Shown piece after piece: positions 1-8,359 of a stretch of 33,856 nucleotides of DNA (positions are counted from its first letter, which is position 1; every line of letters starts with the position of its first letter). Both the position numbers and the translations under genes were made by a program. This DNA is from Prevotella sp. CAG:924 (GTDB taxonomy: Bacteria > Bacteroidota > Bacteroidia > Bacteroidales > Bacteroidaceae). Location: contig HF988427.1 of the NCBI GenBank assembly GCA_000431975.1, positions 1 through 33,856 on the forward strand, written 5' to 3'. The notes beneath the pieces are model-generated. The model had not been told where the DNA came from. It ran no database searches and saw only the letters and a list, made by a program, of their open reading frames with translations.

Positions 1-521
1 CATCCCTGTACTTCATTTGAGCAGCATATCTCCCTATATTTATCGGGTGAGACAGGAAACACTCCACACGACAAACGAACTCCTTGCTTGTCCTGTATAA
101 GAATTGATCAATAAGAATTAAACCCAGATAGTCAACGAACCATCAGTCCATTTACCTTACAGACGCTGAGAGACCTACACTGTATCAAAATAATTTGGAA
201 AAACAGAGTCGGTAGGGCATTTTTCTCAGAATTAATCTATACTTTTGCATTGTCGTACAGCATTCTCGACATGCAGCCGTCGATCAGGCCACTCCTCAAG
301 CCGAATCTAAGAAGCGGGATCAACCATGGCTAACAAGAACTCCAAGCCTGCAACCATCCATCCCTGCCAGCAATGGCGGCAAAGGAAAGACTGAGGATAC
401 TGCCTACACGTTCCCGGCTCTCCCATCCCGATGCTGAAGACACGACCCTAAATGAAACATGGCCAGATGGCAAAAGAGGCCATCCGACTGCTCCGGACTC
501 ATTAAAAGACATCGACAAGGA
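1..521. other. non-coding leader region upstream of the AlkZ-related gene
   Basis: No convincing gene is visible here. A Bacteroidetes-type promoter box lies at 240-247, giving a leader of about 270 nt before the ATG at 522. Within the leader, a short open frame of 50 codons begins with ATG at 373 and ends with TGA at 523-525, overlapping the downstream ATG as ATGA. Its composition and lack of recognisable motifs do not allow a firm call, so it is not listed as a gene. Confidence 0.5.
240..247 (+). promoter_or_regulatory. Bacteroidetes-type -7 box (TACTTTTG)
   Basis: TACTTTTG matches the TAnnTTTG consensus of the Bacteroidetes primary sigma factor. A clear TTTG -33 element at the right distance is not seen; the upstream stretch is T-rich. 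It is the only good candidate for transcription of the gene at 522. Confidence 0.45.
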
Positions 522-1190
522 ATGAAGATAGGACAAATACACTCATGTGCCGAACTGATAGACTATATTCAGGAAATCGGCTTTCTCCCCTTACTCAGCA
601 TGGGTATACGGGGATGGTCCGCGCAAGAAGCGGTAGACGAGGACTGCCAATACATACGGCTGCCCGATGGTGGATACGAGTGGCCCTTATGGGAATGGAA
701 AGGCGAGATCATACAGAATGGTGGTCCTGCCTACGGCAAGTTCATCAACAATAAGGCTACCTTCATCAGCCGCGAATGGTGGCCGGACTTCTGCAACTAC
801 CGGCGCAGCGTCTATCCTCGTCCTGAGGAAGGCTCCATAGAGGACGCCATCCTGCAGACCTTGCGCAATCATGGCAGCATGATCACCCGTGAGCTCCGGG
901 CTGCCTGTGGATTCACCGGCCCGAAGATGCGCGGCAAATTTGATACCTATATCACTCGCCTGCAGATGGGAGGATACATCGTCACAGAAGACTTCGTTTA
1001 TCCGCATGACCGTCACGGCCGTAAATACGGCTGGGGATGGTCGTTGCTCACCATCCCCGAAATCCTTTTCGGACGTGCTGCCTGCTGCCCTGACCGCAGC
1101 CCCCTGGAATCAAGAATGAGAATAGCCAGCCATCTGCAAAAGCTATTTCCCTATTCAGATGATCAGTTGACGGACTATCTACTTAGATAG
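522..1190 (+). CDS. AlkZ-related winged-helix protein
   Basis: The 222-residue product starts MKIGQIHSCAELIDYIQEIG and contains the segments SREWWPDFCNYRR, HGSMITRELRAACGF and HGRKYGWGWSLLT. I recognise these from a family common in Bacteroidales that is annotated as AlkZ-related, that is, related to the winged-helix HTH_42 proteins that include the DNA glycosylases AlkZ and YcaQ. It is shorter than YcaQ (about 400 residues), and a repair activity is not shown by the sequence. The frame is open back to 459, but homologous sequence begins only at the ATG at 522, so that start is chosen. No other gene shares its strand nearby. A role in DNA damage handling is inference from the family name only. 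Confidence 0.75.
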   Translation: MKIGQIHSCAELIDYIQEIGFLPLLSMGIRGWSAQEAVDEDCQYIRLPDGGYEWPLWEWKGEIIQNGGPAYGKFINNKATFISREWWPDFCNYRRSVYPRPEEGSIEDAILQTLRNHGSMITRELRAACGFTGPKMRGKFDTYITRLQMGGYIVTEDFVYPHDRHGRKYGWGWSLLTIPEILFGRAACCPDRSPLESRMRIASHLQKLFPYSDDQLTDYLLR

Positions 1191-1293
1191 ACATCATTTT
1201 CATGCTCTTCCTAAATCGTCAGAGAATGGCTTGTCGTGCAGTACCCCCTTGTCACAACCGGTGCACTGCACGACACTCATCCTACCTTTTTCA

Positions 1294-2033
1294 TCAATCT
1301 TTCAGCGAGTAAGTCACAGTCGTCACGACACGGACCTTCTTGATGTAGGGCGTGTTCGTGTCACGGTCTTCAATGGAGAACTGCCCCTGGTCTGCAGAAA
1401 CGATCTTGTTGAGCGCAGACTGACTGTTCTCGGCAAACTGCTGTGCCGTCTTCTGAGCGTTCTCGATGGCCTCCTGCATCATCTTCGGCTTCATCTTCGT
1501 GAACGACACATACTCATAAGTAATGGGATACTCATACCCGCCACTGACAATGGCCACCCCCTGCTTCAGGAGCTCTCCTTGACGGGACATAATGCCACGC
1601 ACCAGTTTGACATTATTTGATGTGACTGTCAAGACGCTCGTAATATTGTAGCGGAAAGGTTTGTTGTTGGCAGAATATTGATCCGCCTCCTGGTCTATTA
1701 CAGTGGGGGCATTCACCTGGATCTCACTCTCCTTCACGCCATTCTTCAGCAGGAAAGACTCTCCTTCACGCCATCCTTCAGCAGGCAAGCCTTTACCTGC
1801 TGCTGCGTCTTGCCGATCTGGCTGTACAGCGTTGGCAGATCATTGCCTAGCACCTTCGTAGCGATAGGCCATGTCACCTTGTCAGCGGGAACTTCTTTCT
1901 CCGCCAGCCCTTTTACTGTCACCTTACGGTCCTTGTTCGTAAAGTTATCAATTCCCATTTTCAGGGTCCAGCCCATGACAACCATGCCTATGGCTATGAT
2001 TGCCGAAGAAAAAATCATCTTGTCCATATTCAT
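1294..2033 (-). pseudogene. SIMPL domain (DUF541) protein, frameshifted by a tandem duplication
   Basis: The reading frame starts at 2033 with MNMDKMIFSSAIIAIGMVVMGW, an N-terminal membrane anchor or signal sequence. It continues through the typical DUF541 opening (RKVTVKGLAEKEVPADKVTW) to about 1758 and then ends in an early stop at 1746-1748. The rest of the domain (NGVKESEIQVNAPTV to VVTTVTYSLKD) is intact in another frame down to 1294. The two frames are offset by exactly what a 32-bp tandem duplication at 1726-1789 would cause, and removing one copy restores one continuous product of about 235 residues. SIMPL proteins are envelope proteins of poorly known function. The promoter is still present, which suggests the lesion is recent. 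A sequencing or assembly artefact is possible but less likely, because the two copies differ at two positions. Confidence 0.85.
1726..1789. repeat. 32-bp direct tandem duplication disrupting the SIMPL gene
   Basis: Two adjacent 32-bp units, 1726-1757 and 1758-1789, each start ACTCTCCTTCACGCCAT and end AAG. They are identical except at two positions (ATTC/ATCC and GGAAAG/GGCAAG). The unit length is not a multiple of three, so the duplication shifts the reading frame of the leftward SIMPL gene. Confidence 0.95.
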
Positions 2034-2058
2034 ACATTTTAGGGTTAAACATCTGCCA

Positions 2059-2089
2059 CAAATATAGACCAAAAAAACATTGCCCACAA
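2059..2089 (-). promoter_or_regulatory. Bacteroidetes-type promoter of the SIMPL gene
   Basis: Read on the minus strand, TTG (2089-2087) is followed after 20 nt by TATATTTG (2066-2059), fitting the TTG-N19/20-TAnnTTTG consensus. The start codon at 2033 lies about 25 nt downstream of the -7 box. The promoter appears intact although the gene it serves is broken. Confidence 0.6.
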
Positions 2090-2404
2090 GGGAAAAATCC
2101 TATTTTAAATAGGGAAAGCATCTTTTTTACATTATTGGATTAAGATTCTTCTTAAAAGGAACAATCCACTTCCTGTCATTCCCTCTTCAAGACTCTATGA
2201 GGAATAAAACAAGTATGGGAATGCCCTATCTTCCCCCACTGAATACTAAGCGAGAAAGGTTCAGGACCTCCCAGTCCTGATCATCATCAAAATATAAACA
2301 ATATTAATGACTATCGTAAAACATCGAATACTTCTTCTTAAATTGATCGCTTGGAAAAGTAGTATATGGTGACTTGGGCAAGTTACCATTGGATATTTCA
2401 TGAG

Positions 2405-2440
2405 GCCGACCCAAAAGAGGATTTTTGAGGTCGGCTTCTT
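2405..2440 (+). terminator. hairpin with T-rich tail
   Basis: GCCGACC (2405-2411) pairs with GGTCGGC (2429-2435), and AAAA/TTTT extend the pairing inside. TTCTTTT follows. The orientation fits termination of rightward transcription, although the nearest rightward gene ends at 1190. It may instead be part of the end of the IS1182 element. Confidence 0.4.
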
Positions 2441-2461
2441 TTGTGTAATGCAGAATGATAT

Positions 2462-2501
2462 TCGGTTGCAATATTTCAGGTTGCAGCCGATTTCTTTTTT
2501 T
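2462..2501 (+). terminator. hairpin with strong T-tract
   Basis: TCGGTTGCAA (2462-2471) pairs with TTGCAGCCGA (2481-2490) with one G-U type pair, followed by a T-tract interrupted by one C (2491-2501). It has the form of an intrinsic terminator for rightward transcripts. Its position just beyond the transposase C-terminus suggests it could insulate the insertion sequence from neighbouring transcription. Confidence 0.45.
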
Positions 2502-2568
2502 ATTCGTCCGGAGTGTTGTTGATGATGATATTTAGGTCATTTCTGCCTCATATGGCAGCCCAAGCCGC

Positions 2569-3290
2569 CTATGCAGTAGCAGAGGCCGGACTCTGAGCCG
2601 CAGTCCTGCCGGAGAGCATTGCCGAGTATTTCCTGAGGTTGTGTGCGAGTGCGACGAGACCGAACTCGACTTTCACTTTCCTGTTCGACCTGAGACGGAA
2701 CCGCTTGAAGCCGTGGTTGAACTTGATGTCCCCGAACACCGCTTCAGGTTCAACAGGGCGGGTACTCCTGTGCGCCAGACCCCCCTGTCAGGAGTTCTCT
2801 CGCCTGACGCTTGAATGAGTTGACCCTATGGTTTACTTCTATTGTCCGTCTGTCGGATTTGGATTTGTAGCATTCTCCACGCAGAGGGCATCCCGTGCAG
2901 TTGACGGCCCTATAGACGGAGAGCACCGATCTGTATCCGAGATCTGATACGGATGTCCTCGTCCCGCAACGCTCAAGATGCTGGCCCATAGGGCACACGT
3001 AGAAGTCCCGCTCAGCATTGTAATACATGTTCTGTGGTAGGAAGGCATTCTTGACGTACTTCCTCTTCATCTCCGCGTGGAACATCGGATACTTGACATA
3101 CGCTTCCATACCCTCTCCCTCCATGTACGCGTAGTTCTGCTCATTGCCATACCCGGAGTCCGCCACAACCTCCTCACAACCTCCTCGCTCTGCTTCCCGT
3201 ATTTTTCATAAACGCCCTGGATAGCTTTTGTCTGAACAAAAGGATTGAGGCAGACCCGGAGATGCTGATTGAAGCTGTAAGATACAAAAC
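2569..3290 (-). mobile_element. IS1182-family transposase remnant (multiple frame lesions, N-terminus missing)
   Basis: Three leftward pieces align in order with the C-terminal half of Bacteroidetes IS1182-type DDE transposases. The first runs from about 3290 to 3185 (KAIQGVYEKYGKQSEEVV). The second runs from about 3163 to 2786 (ADSGYGNEQNYAYMEGEGMEAYVKYPMFH, DFYVCPMGQHLERCGTRT, CPLRGECYKSKSDRRTIEVNHR, RQARELLT). The third runs from about 2780 to the TAG at 2571-2569 (VEPEAVFGDIKFNHGFKRFR, VKVEFGLVALAHNLRKY). The first break is an 11-bp tandem duplication. The second lies at a run of six C (2780-2785) and is either a 1-nt insertion or a net 5-nt deletion. The first ~250 residues of the usual protein are absent, so the element is dead. 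It abuts the 3' end of the intact gene at 3302. Confidence 0.85.
3164..3185. repeat. 11-bp tandem duplication in the transposase remnant
   Basis: CACAACCTCCT occurs twice back to back (3164-3174 and 3175-3185). Deleting one copy joins the two upstream transposase frames exactly (EEVV into ADSGYGNEQNY), so this duplication is itself a frame-breaking lesion. Confidence 0.9.
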
Positions 3291-3301
3291 AAAAAGCCCT
3301 A

Positions 3302-4237
3302 CTACTCTTCCAAACGGAATACTGCCACAAGAGGTAGATGATCACTGAATCCATCGAGCCAACGGGGACCGAGATAATTGCGACGGGGTTTCACACCGCC
3401 ATATTTTGTATCCTCCTCAAGAAGGAAGGGTGCGTCATTGATATGACAGTCTACAAGAGCGGACGCGGTAGACGGATCAGAAAAGATATGATCGAGGTTG
3501 CCCCACTCACCATGATAACGATACGTCGCACGGGCGCCATGTGTGCCTTGCGCTCCTGCAGAGACCTCTACCAACCCGGCGGAAACCAACCGGCGGAGAG
3601 AGGCGTTAGTGGAATAATCATTGAAATCGCCGGCTATCAAGATACGCGCTTTGGCCGACAGCCGCCTCAAGGAATCGACCGACGAGCACAACCGCTCGGC
3701 TACTGCCATACGTGCAGGCCTCGATATCCTCTCTCCTCCCAAACGGCTGGGAGCATGCACGACAAAGACATGAAGCGTGTCGCCATTGCCGAGAAGGCCA
3801 CCGGCATAAAGAATGTCACGCGTAGGACGATGATTATCCGGCATCTTCACCCGGATGCCGTACCAACGGAGAAGACGAAAAGAAAAAGGAGAATAAAGCA
3901 ACGCCACGTCAATGCCTCGCTCATCAGGGCTGTCGGTCATCACATATTGATAACCCGCCCCTCGCAAAAGCGAGCGGCGGGTGAGATCGAAGAGCACACT
4001 GTCATTCTCTACCTCCGTGAGTGCCACCAAGTCAGGGATCTTCTTCTCACTGCAGGAAAGGATCTCCTGCCCGATTCTGTTCACCTTCCGCCAATAACGG
4101 TAAGGCGTCCAGTGATGACTTGATGCCGGCAAGAACTCTTCGTCCTGCTTCAACGAATCGTCACGCGTATCGAAGAGATTCTCACAATTAAGCTCCACAA
4201 AAGTGAGGAGTGAAGATAATAACAGCGCTAAGAACAT
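3302..4237 (-). CDS. endonuclease/exonuclease/phosphatase family protein, probably exported
   Basis: This 311-residue protein has the EEP fold signature: an N-terminal NCENLFDT segment (about 17-24), the catalytic glutamate in LTEVEND (E75), GDFNDYSTN near 203, and the closing SDHLPLVAVF near 299. Family members are metal-dependent phosphodiesterases acting on nucleic acids, phospholipids or other phosphoesters; the substrate cannot be read from the sequence. A short hydrophobic start (MFLALLLSSLLTF) suggests export or membrane tethering. It begins only 4 nt after the stop of the C1 peptidase gene on the same strand, so the two are very likely co-transcribed. Its 3' end lies against the IS1182 remnant but the C-terminus looks complete. 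Confidence 0.85.
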   Translation of the reverse strand: MFLALLLSSLLTFVELNCENLFDTRDDSLKQDEEFLPASSHHWTPYRYWRKVNRIGQEILSCSEKKIPDLVALTEVENDSVLFDLTRRSLLRGAGYQYVMTDSPDERGIDVALLYSPFSFRLLRWYGIRVKMPDNHRPTRDILYAGGLLGNGDTLHVFVVHAPSRLGGERISRPARMAVAERLCSSVDSLRRLSAKARILIAGDFNDYSTNASLRRLVSAGLVEVSAGAQGTHGARATYRYHGEWGNLDHIFSDPSTASALVDCHINDAPFLLEEDTKYGGVKPRRNYLGPRWLDGFSDHLPLVAVFRLEE

Positions 4238-4241
4238 AGGC

Positions 4242-5654
4242 TTATTTGTCAGGAAGGAACAGCGGGTCCTCAGGCATCACCTCGACAGGTTTCTGCTCGG
4301 CCAGCCGCAGCAGATGCTCCGAAGCATATTTCTTGTCGACCACCAGACGGAACATATAGTTCTCCCACCAGCTGTTGGTCATTATCAGGCAACCATTATG
4401 ACCGTAAGATGGTCCCCAGGAGTTCTCCACCTCCCACTTGACCGGCAGGCCGTTGGCATCCAGGTCAACGGCTGTCAGTGTCATGGCATGGGTCGATCCG
4501 CTGTCGAAAGTCGCGATCCTGTCGGCCTTGTTCATCGGGAACGTCGTACCCAGCAATGAGCCGTAGTCATAGTTGTCCACATCGAGGTAACCGCGCTTAC
4601 GGTCAAACTGCTTGCCTACGTCATAAGACGAGTACATCTTGTGACCATCCTTCAGTGAGGCGATGGCCAGCTGGGCGATGGAGTCAGCAGGCAGATTGAG
4701 ATACACCCAGTTATGCCCGTCATAGGTGTGACGGTCCCACTGCACCTCGTATGTCTTGAAATACGGACGGCGGGGATCATTCATCACCATGAGGAACGTA
4801 CCATTGAGCTTATGTCCCACCGTAGCCTGATAGAACTCCATAGGCGTATAGGTACGGGGCTGTCCGACAGCCTTGCCATTCTTGTTCTTGAAAGCGTAGC
4901 TGAACGACTTCACGGGCTCGCCGATGGTCAGTGTAAGCATGTGGTAAACGGTGGCCAGCATCTCTGTCTTACGCTTTGCGATGGCCTTCGTGCTCTTTCC
5001 GGCTGCTACCATCCGGCGCAACTCCAGTCCGTATTCGCGGAGCTTGGAAGAGAGCAGCGACTGCATCTTCGACGTGTTGTCCGTCGAGTACGTCTCAGGC
5101 ATCACGCTCATAGGCACGAGTCCGTATTTCTCCGCCAGATCGGCCACGCCACAGAAAGTACCTCCGTCATTCAGGGGATTCTTGAAAAAGAACTGTACGC
5201 GGATATCGTCCATCGGCTTGTCGGCACAGTCAATGACACCCTGCAACATCAGATTAGCCTTCTCCAGCTGATCGTAGAAGAACAGATAAGCTTGCGAATA
5301 TTCTACGTGAAGGGAATCGCCATGCTCCCGGGCAAAATCAGAACGCAGCACGTTAAGTCCTGAGAACAGCCAGCAGCGGCCACTCTGCTTCTGGTCGTGG
5401 ATGCTTTGCTTGGGAGTAGTGATGCTGAAATAATCGTCTATCTGCCCTGCATTGGCACGGTTACGCGCCAACGCGTCTATGGAGTTGGAGGCAAGCGCAT
5501 TGGCAAGGCCCCGATAAGCCGTAGCCCCCGGCTGTGCCTTTTCTATCTCGCCCAACATCTTCGAGGAGATGCCGCCGCCGGGCGTCTGGGCATGAACGCA
5601 TGTGACCGTGGCCAAAGCCAGGCCAAGAAGAAGGAGTCTGTTGCTGTGTTTCAT
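4242..5654 (-). CDS. C1 family (bleomycin hydrolase/aminopeptidase C-like) cysteine peptidase, exported
   Basis: The 470-residue product has a signal peptide (MKHSNRLLLLGLALATVTCVHAQ, cleavage probably after AHAQ-like residues near 23), so it should act in the periplasm or outside. The papain-like catalytic set is present: Cys94 in QSGRCWLFSGLN, His389 in STHAMTLTAV and Asn411 in WEVENSWG, all in the arrangement of PepC/bleomycin hydrolase (C1B). Cytosolic PepC has no signal peptide, so this is the secreted Bacteroidales variant. It probably trims peptides for uptake, which is inference. It leads a two-gene transcript with the EEP protein 4 nt downstream and has its own promoter at 5729-5760. 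Confidence 0.9.
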   Translation of the reverse strand: MKHSNRLLLLGLALATVTCVHAQTPGGGISSKMLGEIEKAQPGATAYRGLANALASNSIDALARNRANAGQIDDYFSITTPKQSIHDQKQSGRCWLFSGLNVLRSDFAREHGDSLHVEYSQAYLFFYDQLEKANLMLQGVIDCADKPMDDIRVQFFFKNPLNDGGTFCGVADLAEKYGLVPMSVMPETYSTDNTSKMQSLLSSKLREYGLELRRMVAAGKSTKAIAKRKTEMLATVYHMLTLTIGEPVKSFSYAFKNKNGKAVGQPRTYTPMEFYQATVGHKLNGTFLMVMNDPRRPYFKTYEVQWDRHTYDGHNWVYLNLPADSIAQLAIASLKDGHKMYSSYDVGKQFDRKRGYLDVDNYDYGSLLGTTFPMNKADRIATFDSGSTHAMTLTAVDLDANGLPVKWEVENSWGPSYGHNGCLIMTNSWWENYMFRLVVDKKYASEHLLRLAEQKPVEVMPEDPLFLPDK

Positions 5655-5728
5655 ATTAATTTGAGTAAATTATAAGTTCATCGGCACAACCAACCGACTG
5701 ATGATCAGCGGCTGTGCAAGCATATATG

Positions 5729-5760
5729 CAAAATTAATAAAAATATTCTTTATCCGCAAG
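5729..5760 (-). promoter_or_regulatory. Bacteroidetes-type promoter of the C1 peptidase operon
   Basis: On the minus strand CTTGC (5760-5756) is followed after about 19-20 nt by TAATTTTG (5736-5729), matching the TTG / TAnnTTTG pattern. The start codon at 5654 is about 70 nt further on. Confidence 0.6.
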
Positions 5761-6417
5761 ATGCTAAGATTGAAAAAATCAGCATCGCTGACACAATTCA
5801 TCCCTACAACATACTCTCATCTTAGCCACACACCGCATACCCTGCCATACCCCAATATCCCCTTCCATACAGAAGCAGGATAGTTTTGCAAGCTGCCAGC
5901 CTCGAGAAAATGTAAAATATATTCGATTAAAGTCAAATGACAACAGAGACTTGATGTATTTCACGTCACTGCCGGACGATCCTGTGAATGCCTTCGGTAA
6001 AAACATTCCGGGCTACAATACGATAAAGTGACGGACAGGCTATCAAGAAAGAGAGAAAAGCATCGGAAATGCCAAATAGAAAATATTAAAGGAATGCTTG
6101 CGGTCCAATGACAATTTAAGCTAAAGTTTTCATGTCTCAGCTGTCTGAGGACCGGAAACAAAACCATTAACCATGTACCCTCTTTACCAGGCTCTCTTTA
6201 AAAGAAAACAAACCGAAAATATCAGATTGCATCATTCTGTCAATATTATTTCATCATTTATCATATTATCACTTCCATGCCGTCATCTGTTCATCCATCA
6301 GTACCGCCGTTTTCACTTTCGTTCTGATCCCAACGTGTAGGATCTCCTCAAGATGTCCTTAATCATTCTGTCGTATTCATTTACCCTCGGCATAATCATA
6401 AATTAAGCCGCTTTTCC
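5761..6417. other. intergenic region between the divergent C1 peptidase and dxs operons
   Basis: No gene longer than about 60 codons with family resemblance is seen on either strand. A lone TAGTTTTG box lies at 5881-5888 on the plus strand, followed by a 25-codon frame starting near 5953 (MYFTSLPDDPVNAFGKNIPG) that I do not recognise. It could be a remnant or chance. The rest is AT-rich and featureless to me. Confidence 0.4.
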
Positions 6418-6448
6418 TTTGCCGATTGCCTAATTTAAAGTATCTTTG
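6418..6448 (+). promoter_or_regulatory. Bacteroidetes-type promoter of dxs-trkA
   Basis: TTTG (6418-6421), exactly 19 nt of spacer, then TATCTTTG (6441-6448): an essentially perfect match to the Bacteroidetes consensus. The dxs start codon at 6476 lies 27 nt beyond, leaving a leader of roughly 20 nt. Confidence 0.8.
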
Positions 6449-6475
6449 CACAGACAAATTGCACTAAACGACTCT

Positions 6476-8359
6476 ATGACAAAGAGGAAATACGAGTACT
6501 TGGATGCCATCAATTCTCCCGCCGACCTTCGGAAGCTTTCCATCGACGAGCTGCCTAAGGTATGCCAGGAACTGCGCCAGGACATCATTGACGAGGTGTC
6601 GGTCAATCCCGGCCACTTCGCATCAAGTCTGGGCGTAGTAGAGATCACTGTGGCTCTGCACTACGTTTTTGATACCCCCGACGACCGCATTGTATGGGAC
6701 GTCGGCCACCAGGCCTATGGACATAAGATTCTTACCGGCCGCCGCGACCGATTCTATACCAACCGTCAGTTGGGCGGCATACGTCCTTTCCCCACCCCAT
6801 TGGAAAGTCCTTATGACACATTTACCTGCGGGCATGCCTCCAACTCCATCTCCGCGGCGCTCGGCATGGCTGTAGCCGCGAAGAAGACCGGCCATCCCGA
6901 CCGCCATGTCGTTGCCGTCATCGGTGACGGAGCCATGAGCGGAGGACTGGCCTTTGAAGGCCTCAACAATGTGAGCTCCACTCCCAACGACATGCTCATC
7001 GTGCTCAACGACAATGACATGTCAATCGACCGCGCGGTAGGCGGTATGGAACAATACCTGCTCCACCTCGACACCAACGAGACCTACAACCGTCTTCGCT
7101 TCCGTCTGGCACAGTGGGCCCGCAACAAGGGACTGCTTCCCGACGACCGGCGCAAAGGCATCATACGGTTGAACAACGCATTGAAATCGGCTCTCTCCCA
7201 TCAGCAGAACATGTTCGAAGGCATGAATATCCGCTACTTCGGACCTTTCGACGGACATGACGTGAAAGAGATCGTCCGCGTCCTGCAGCAACTGAAGAAG
7301 ATGAAAGGGCCCAAGCTGCTTCATCTCCACACCGTAAAGGGCAAGGGCTATGAGCCGGCCGAAGAGAATCAGACCATCTGGCACGCGCCCGGAAAGTTTG
7401 ATGCCGAGACTGGCGAGCGTATCCTGCCCGACACCTCCAATGAGCCGCCCAACTATCAGGAGGTGTTCGGACGTACTCTTCTCGAACTGGCCCAACAGAA
7501 TCCAAAGATCGTGGGAGTGACCCCTGCCATGCCCACCGGCTGCTCCATGAACATCATGATGAAAGCGATGCCCGACCGCACATTCGACGTAGGCATCGCC
7601 GAGGGACACGCCGTGACCTTCTCCGGCGGCATGGCCAAGGACGGCCTGATACCCTTCTGCAATATCTACAGTGCCTTCGCACAGCGTGCATACGACAACA
7701 TCATCCATGACCTGGCCATCCTCAACCTGCATGTCGTGCTCTGTCTCGACCGTGCGGGACTCGTAGGACAAGACGGACCGACACATCATGGGGCCTTCGA
7801 CATGGCGGCACTGCGCGTGATACCCAACCTCACCATCGCCTCGCCGATGGATGAGCACGAGCTCAGATACCTGATGTACACGGCCCAGCAAGACGGCATG
7901 GGCACATTTGTCATCCGCTATCCACGCGGACGAAGCGTACACACCGACTGGCATTGTCCGCTCGAGGCGATCCCTGTCGGTAAGGGCCGCAAACTCAAAG
8001 AGGGCTCTAAATTAGCCGTGATCTCCATCGGTCCCATCGGAAACGAAGTGGAGCGCGTGGTTAAGGAGATGCCCGAGGTGGCTCACTACGACCTCCGCTT
8101 CCTCAAGCCTATCGACGAGGAGCTGCTCACAGAAGTGGGCGAACGCTTCCAGAAGATCATCACCATTGAGGACGGCGTACGCAACGGTGGCATGGGATCG
8201 GCCGTATTGGAATGGATGGACGACCACGGCTATCGGCCGGAAATCCTGCGCATGGGCCTGCCCGACCACTTCGTGGAGCATGGTAAGGTGGAAGAGGAAT
8301 ATAAGCTCTGCCATCTCGATGACGCATCCCTCAAAGAAAATATCTCTAAAATGCTATGA
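6476..8359 (+). CDS. dxs: 1-deoxy-D-xylulose-5-phosphate synthase
   Basis: This enzyme condenses pyruvate and glyceraldehyde 3-phosphate to DXP using thiamine diphosphate, the entry step of the MEP isoprenoid pathway in the cytosol. The 627-residue length is typical. Visible hallmarks are VWDVGHQAYGHKILTGRRD, the ThDP/Mg motif GDGAMSGGLAFEGLNN, the central-domain segment GIAEGHAVTFSGGMA, and DRAGLVGQDGPTHHGAFD. The frame is open from a TTG at 6446, but that codon lies inside the -7 promoter box, so the ATG at 6476 (MTKRKYEYLDAINSP) is the start. Its TGA overlaps the trkA ATG as ATGA, implying translational coupling. Confidence 0.97.
   Translation: MTKRKYEYLDAINSPADLRKLSIDELPKVCQELRQDIIDEVSVNPGHFASSLGVVEITVALHYVFDTPDDRIVWDVGHQAYGHKILTGRRDRFYTNRQLGGIRPFPTPLESPYDTFTCGHASNSISAALGMAVAAKKTGHPDRHVVAVIGDGAMSGGLAFEGLNNVSSTPNDMLIVLNDNDMSIDRAVGGMEQYLLHLDTNETYNRLRFRLAQWARNKGLLPDDRRKGIIRLNNALKSALSHQQNMFEGMNIRYFGPFDGHDVKEIVRVLQQLKKMKGPKLLHLHTVKGKGYEPAEENQTIWHAPGKFDAETGERILPDTSNEPPNYQEVFGRTLLELAQQNPKIVGVTPAMPTGCSMNIMMKAMPDRTFDVGIAEGHAVTFSGGMAKDGLIPFCNIYSAFAQRAYDNIIHDLAILNLHVVLCLDRAGLVGQDGPTHHGAFDMAALRVIPNLTIASPMDEHELRYLMYTAQQDGMGTFVIRYPRGRSVHTDWHCPLEAIPVGKGRKLKEGSKLAVISIGPIGNEVERVVKEMPEVAHYDLRFLKPIDEELLTEVGERFQKIITIEDGVRNGGMGSAVLEWMDDHGYRPEILRMGLPDHFVEHGKVEEEYKLCHLDDASLKENISKML

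Larger units (their letters stand above)
2090..2568. other. intergenic region between the SIMPL pseudogene and the IS1182 remnant
   Basis: No reading frame of interest is seen. The region holds a perfect 7-bp inverted repeat (TCAGGAC at 2261-2267 and GTCCTGA at 2274-2280, 6-nt loop) and two hairpins followed by T-rich tracts (2405-2440 and 2462-2501). These may be the outer end of the decayed insertion sequence or ordinary terminators. I could not define the terminal inverted repeats of the element. Confidence 0.5.

Noticed and set aside
6446..6475. Upstream TTG extension of dxs
   Set aside because: The TTG is part of the TATCTTTG promoter box, so it cannot be in the transcript.
7022..7954. 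310-codon minus-strand frame inside dxs
   Set aside because: Antisense to catalytic parts of dxs, no recognisable motif.
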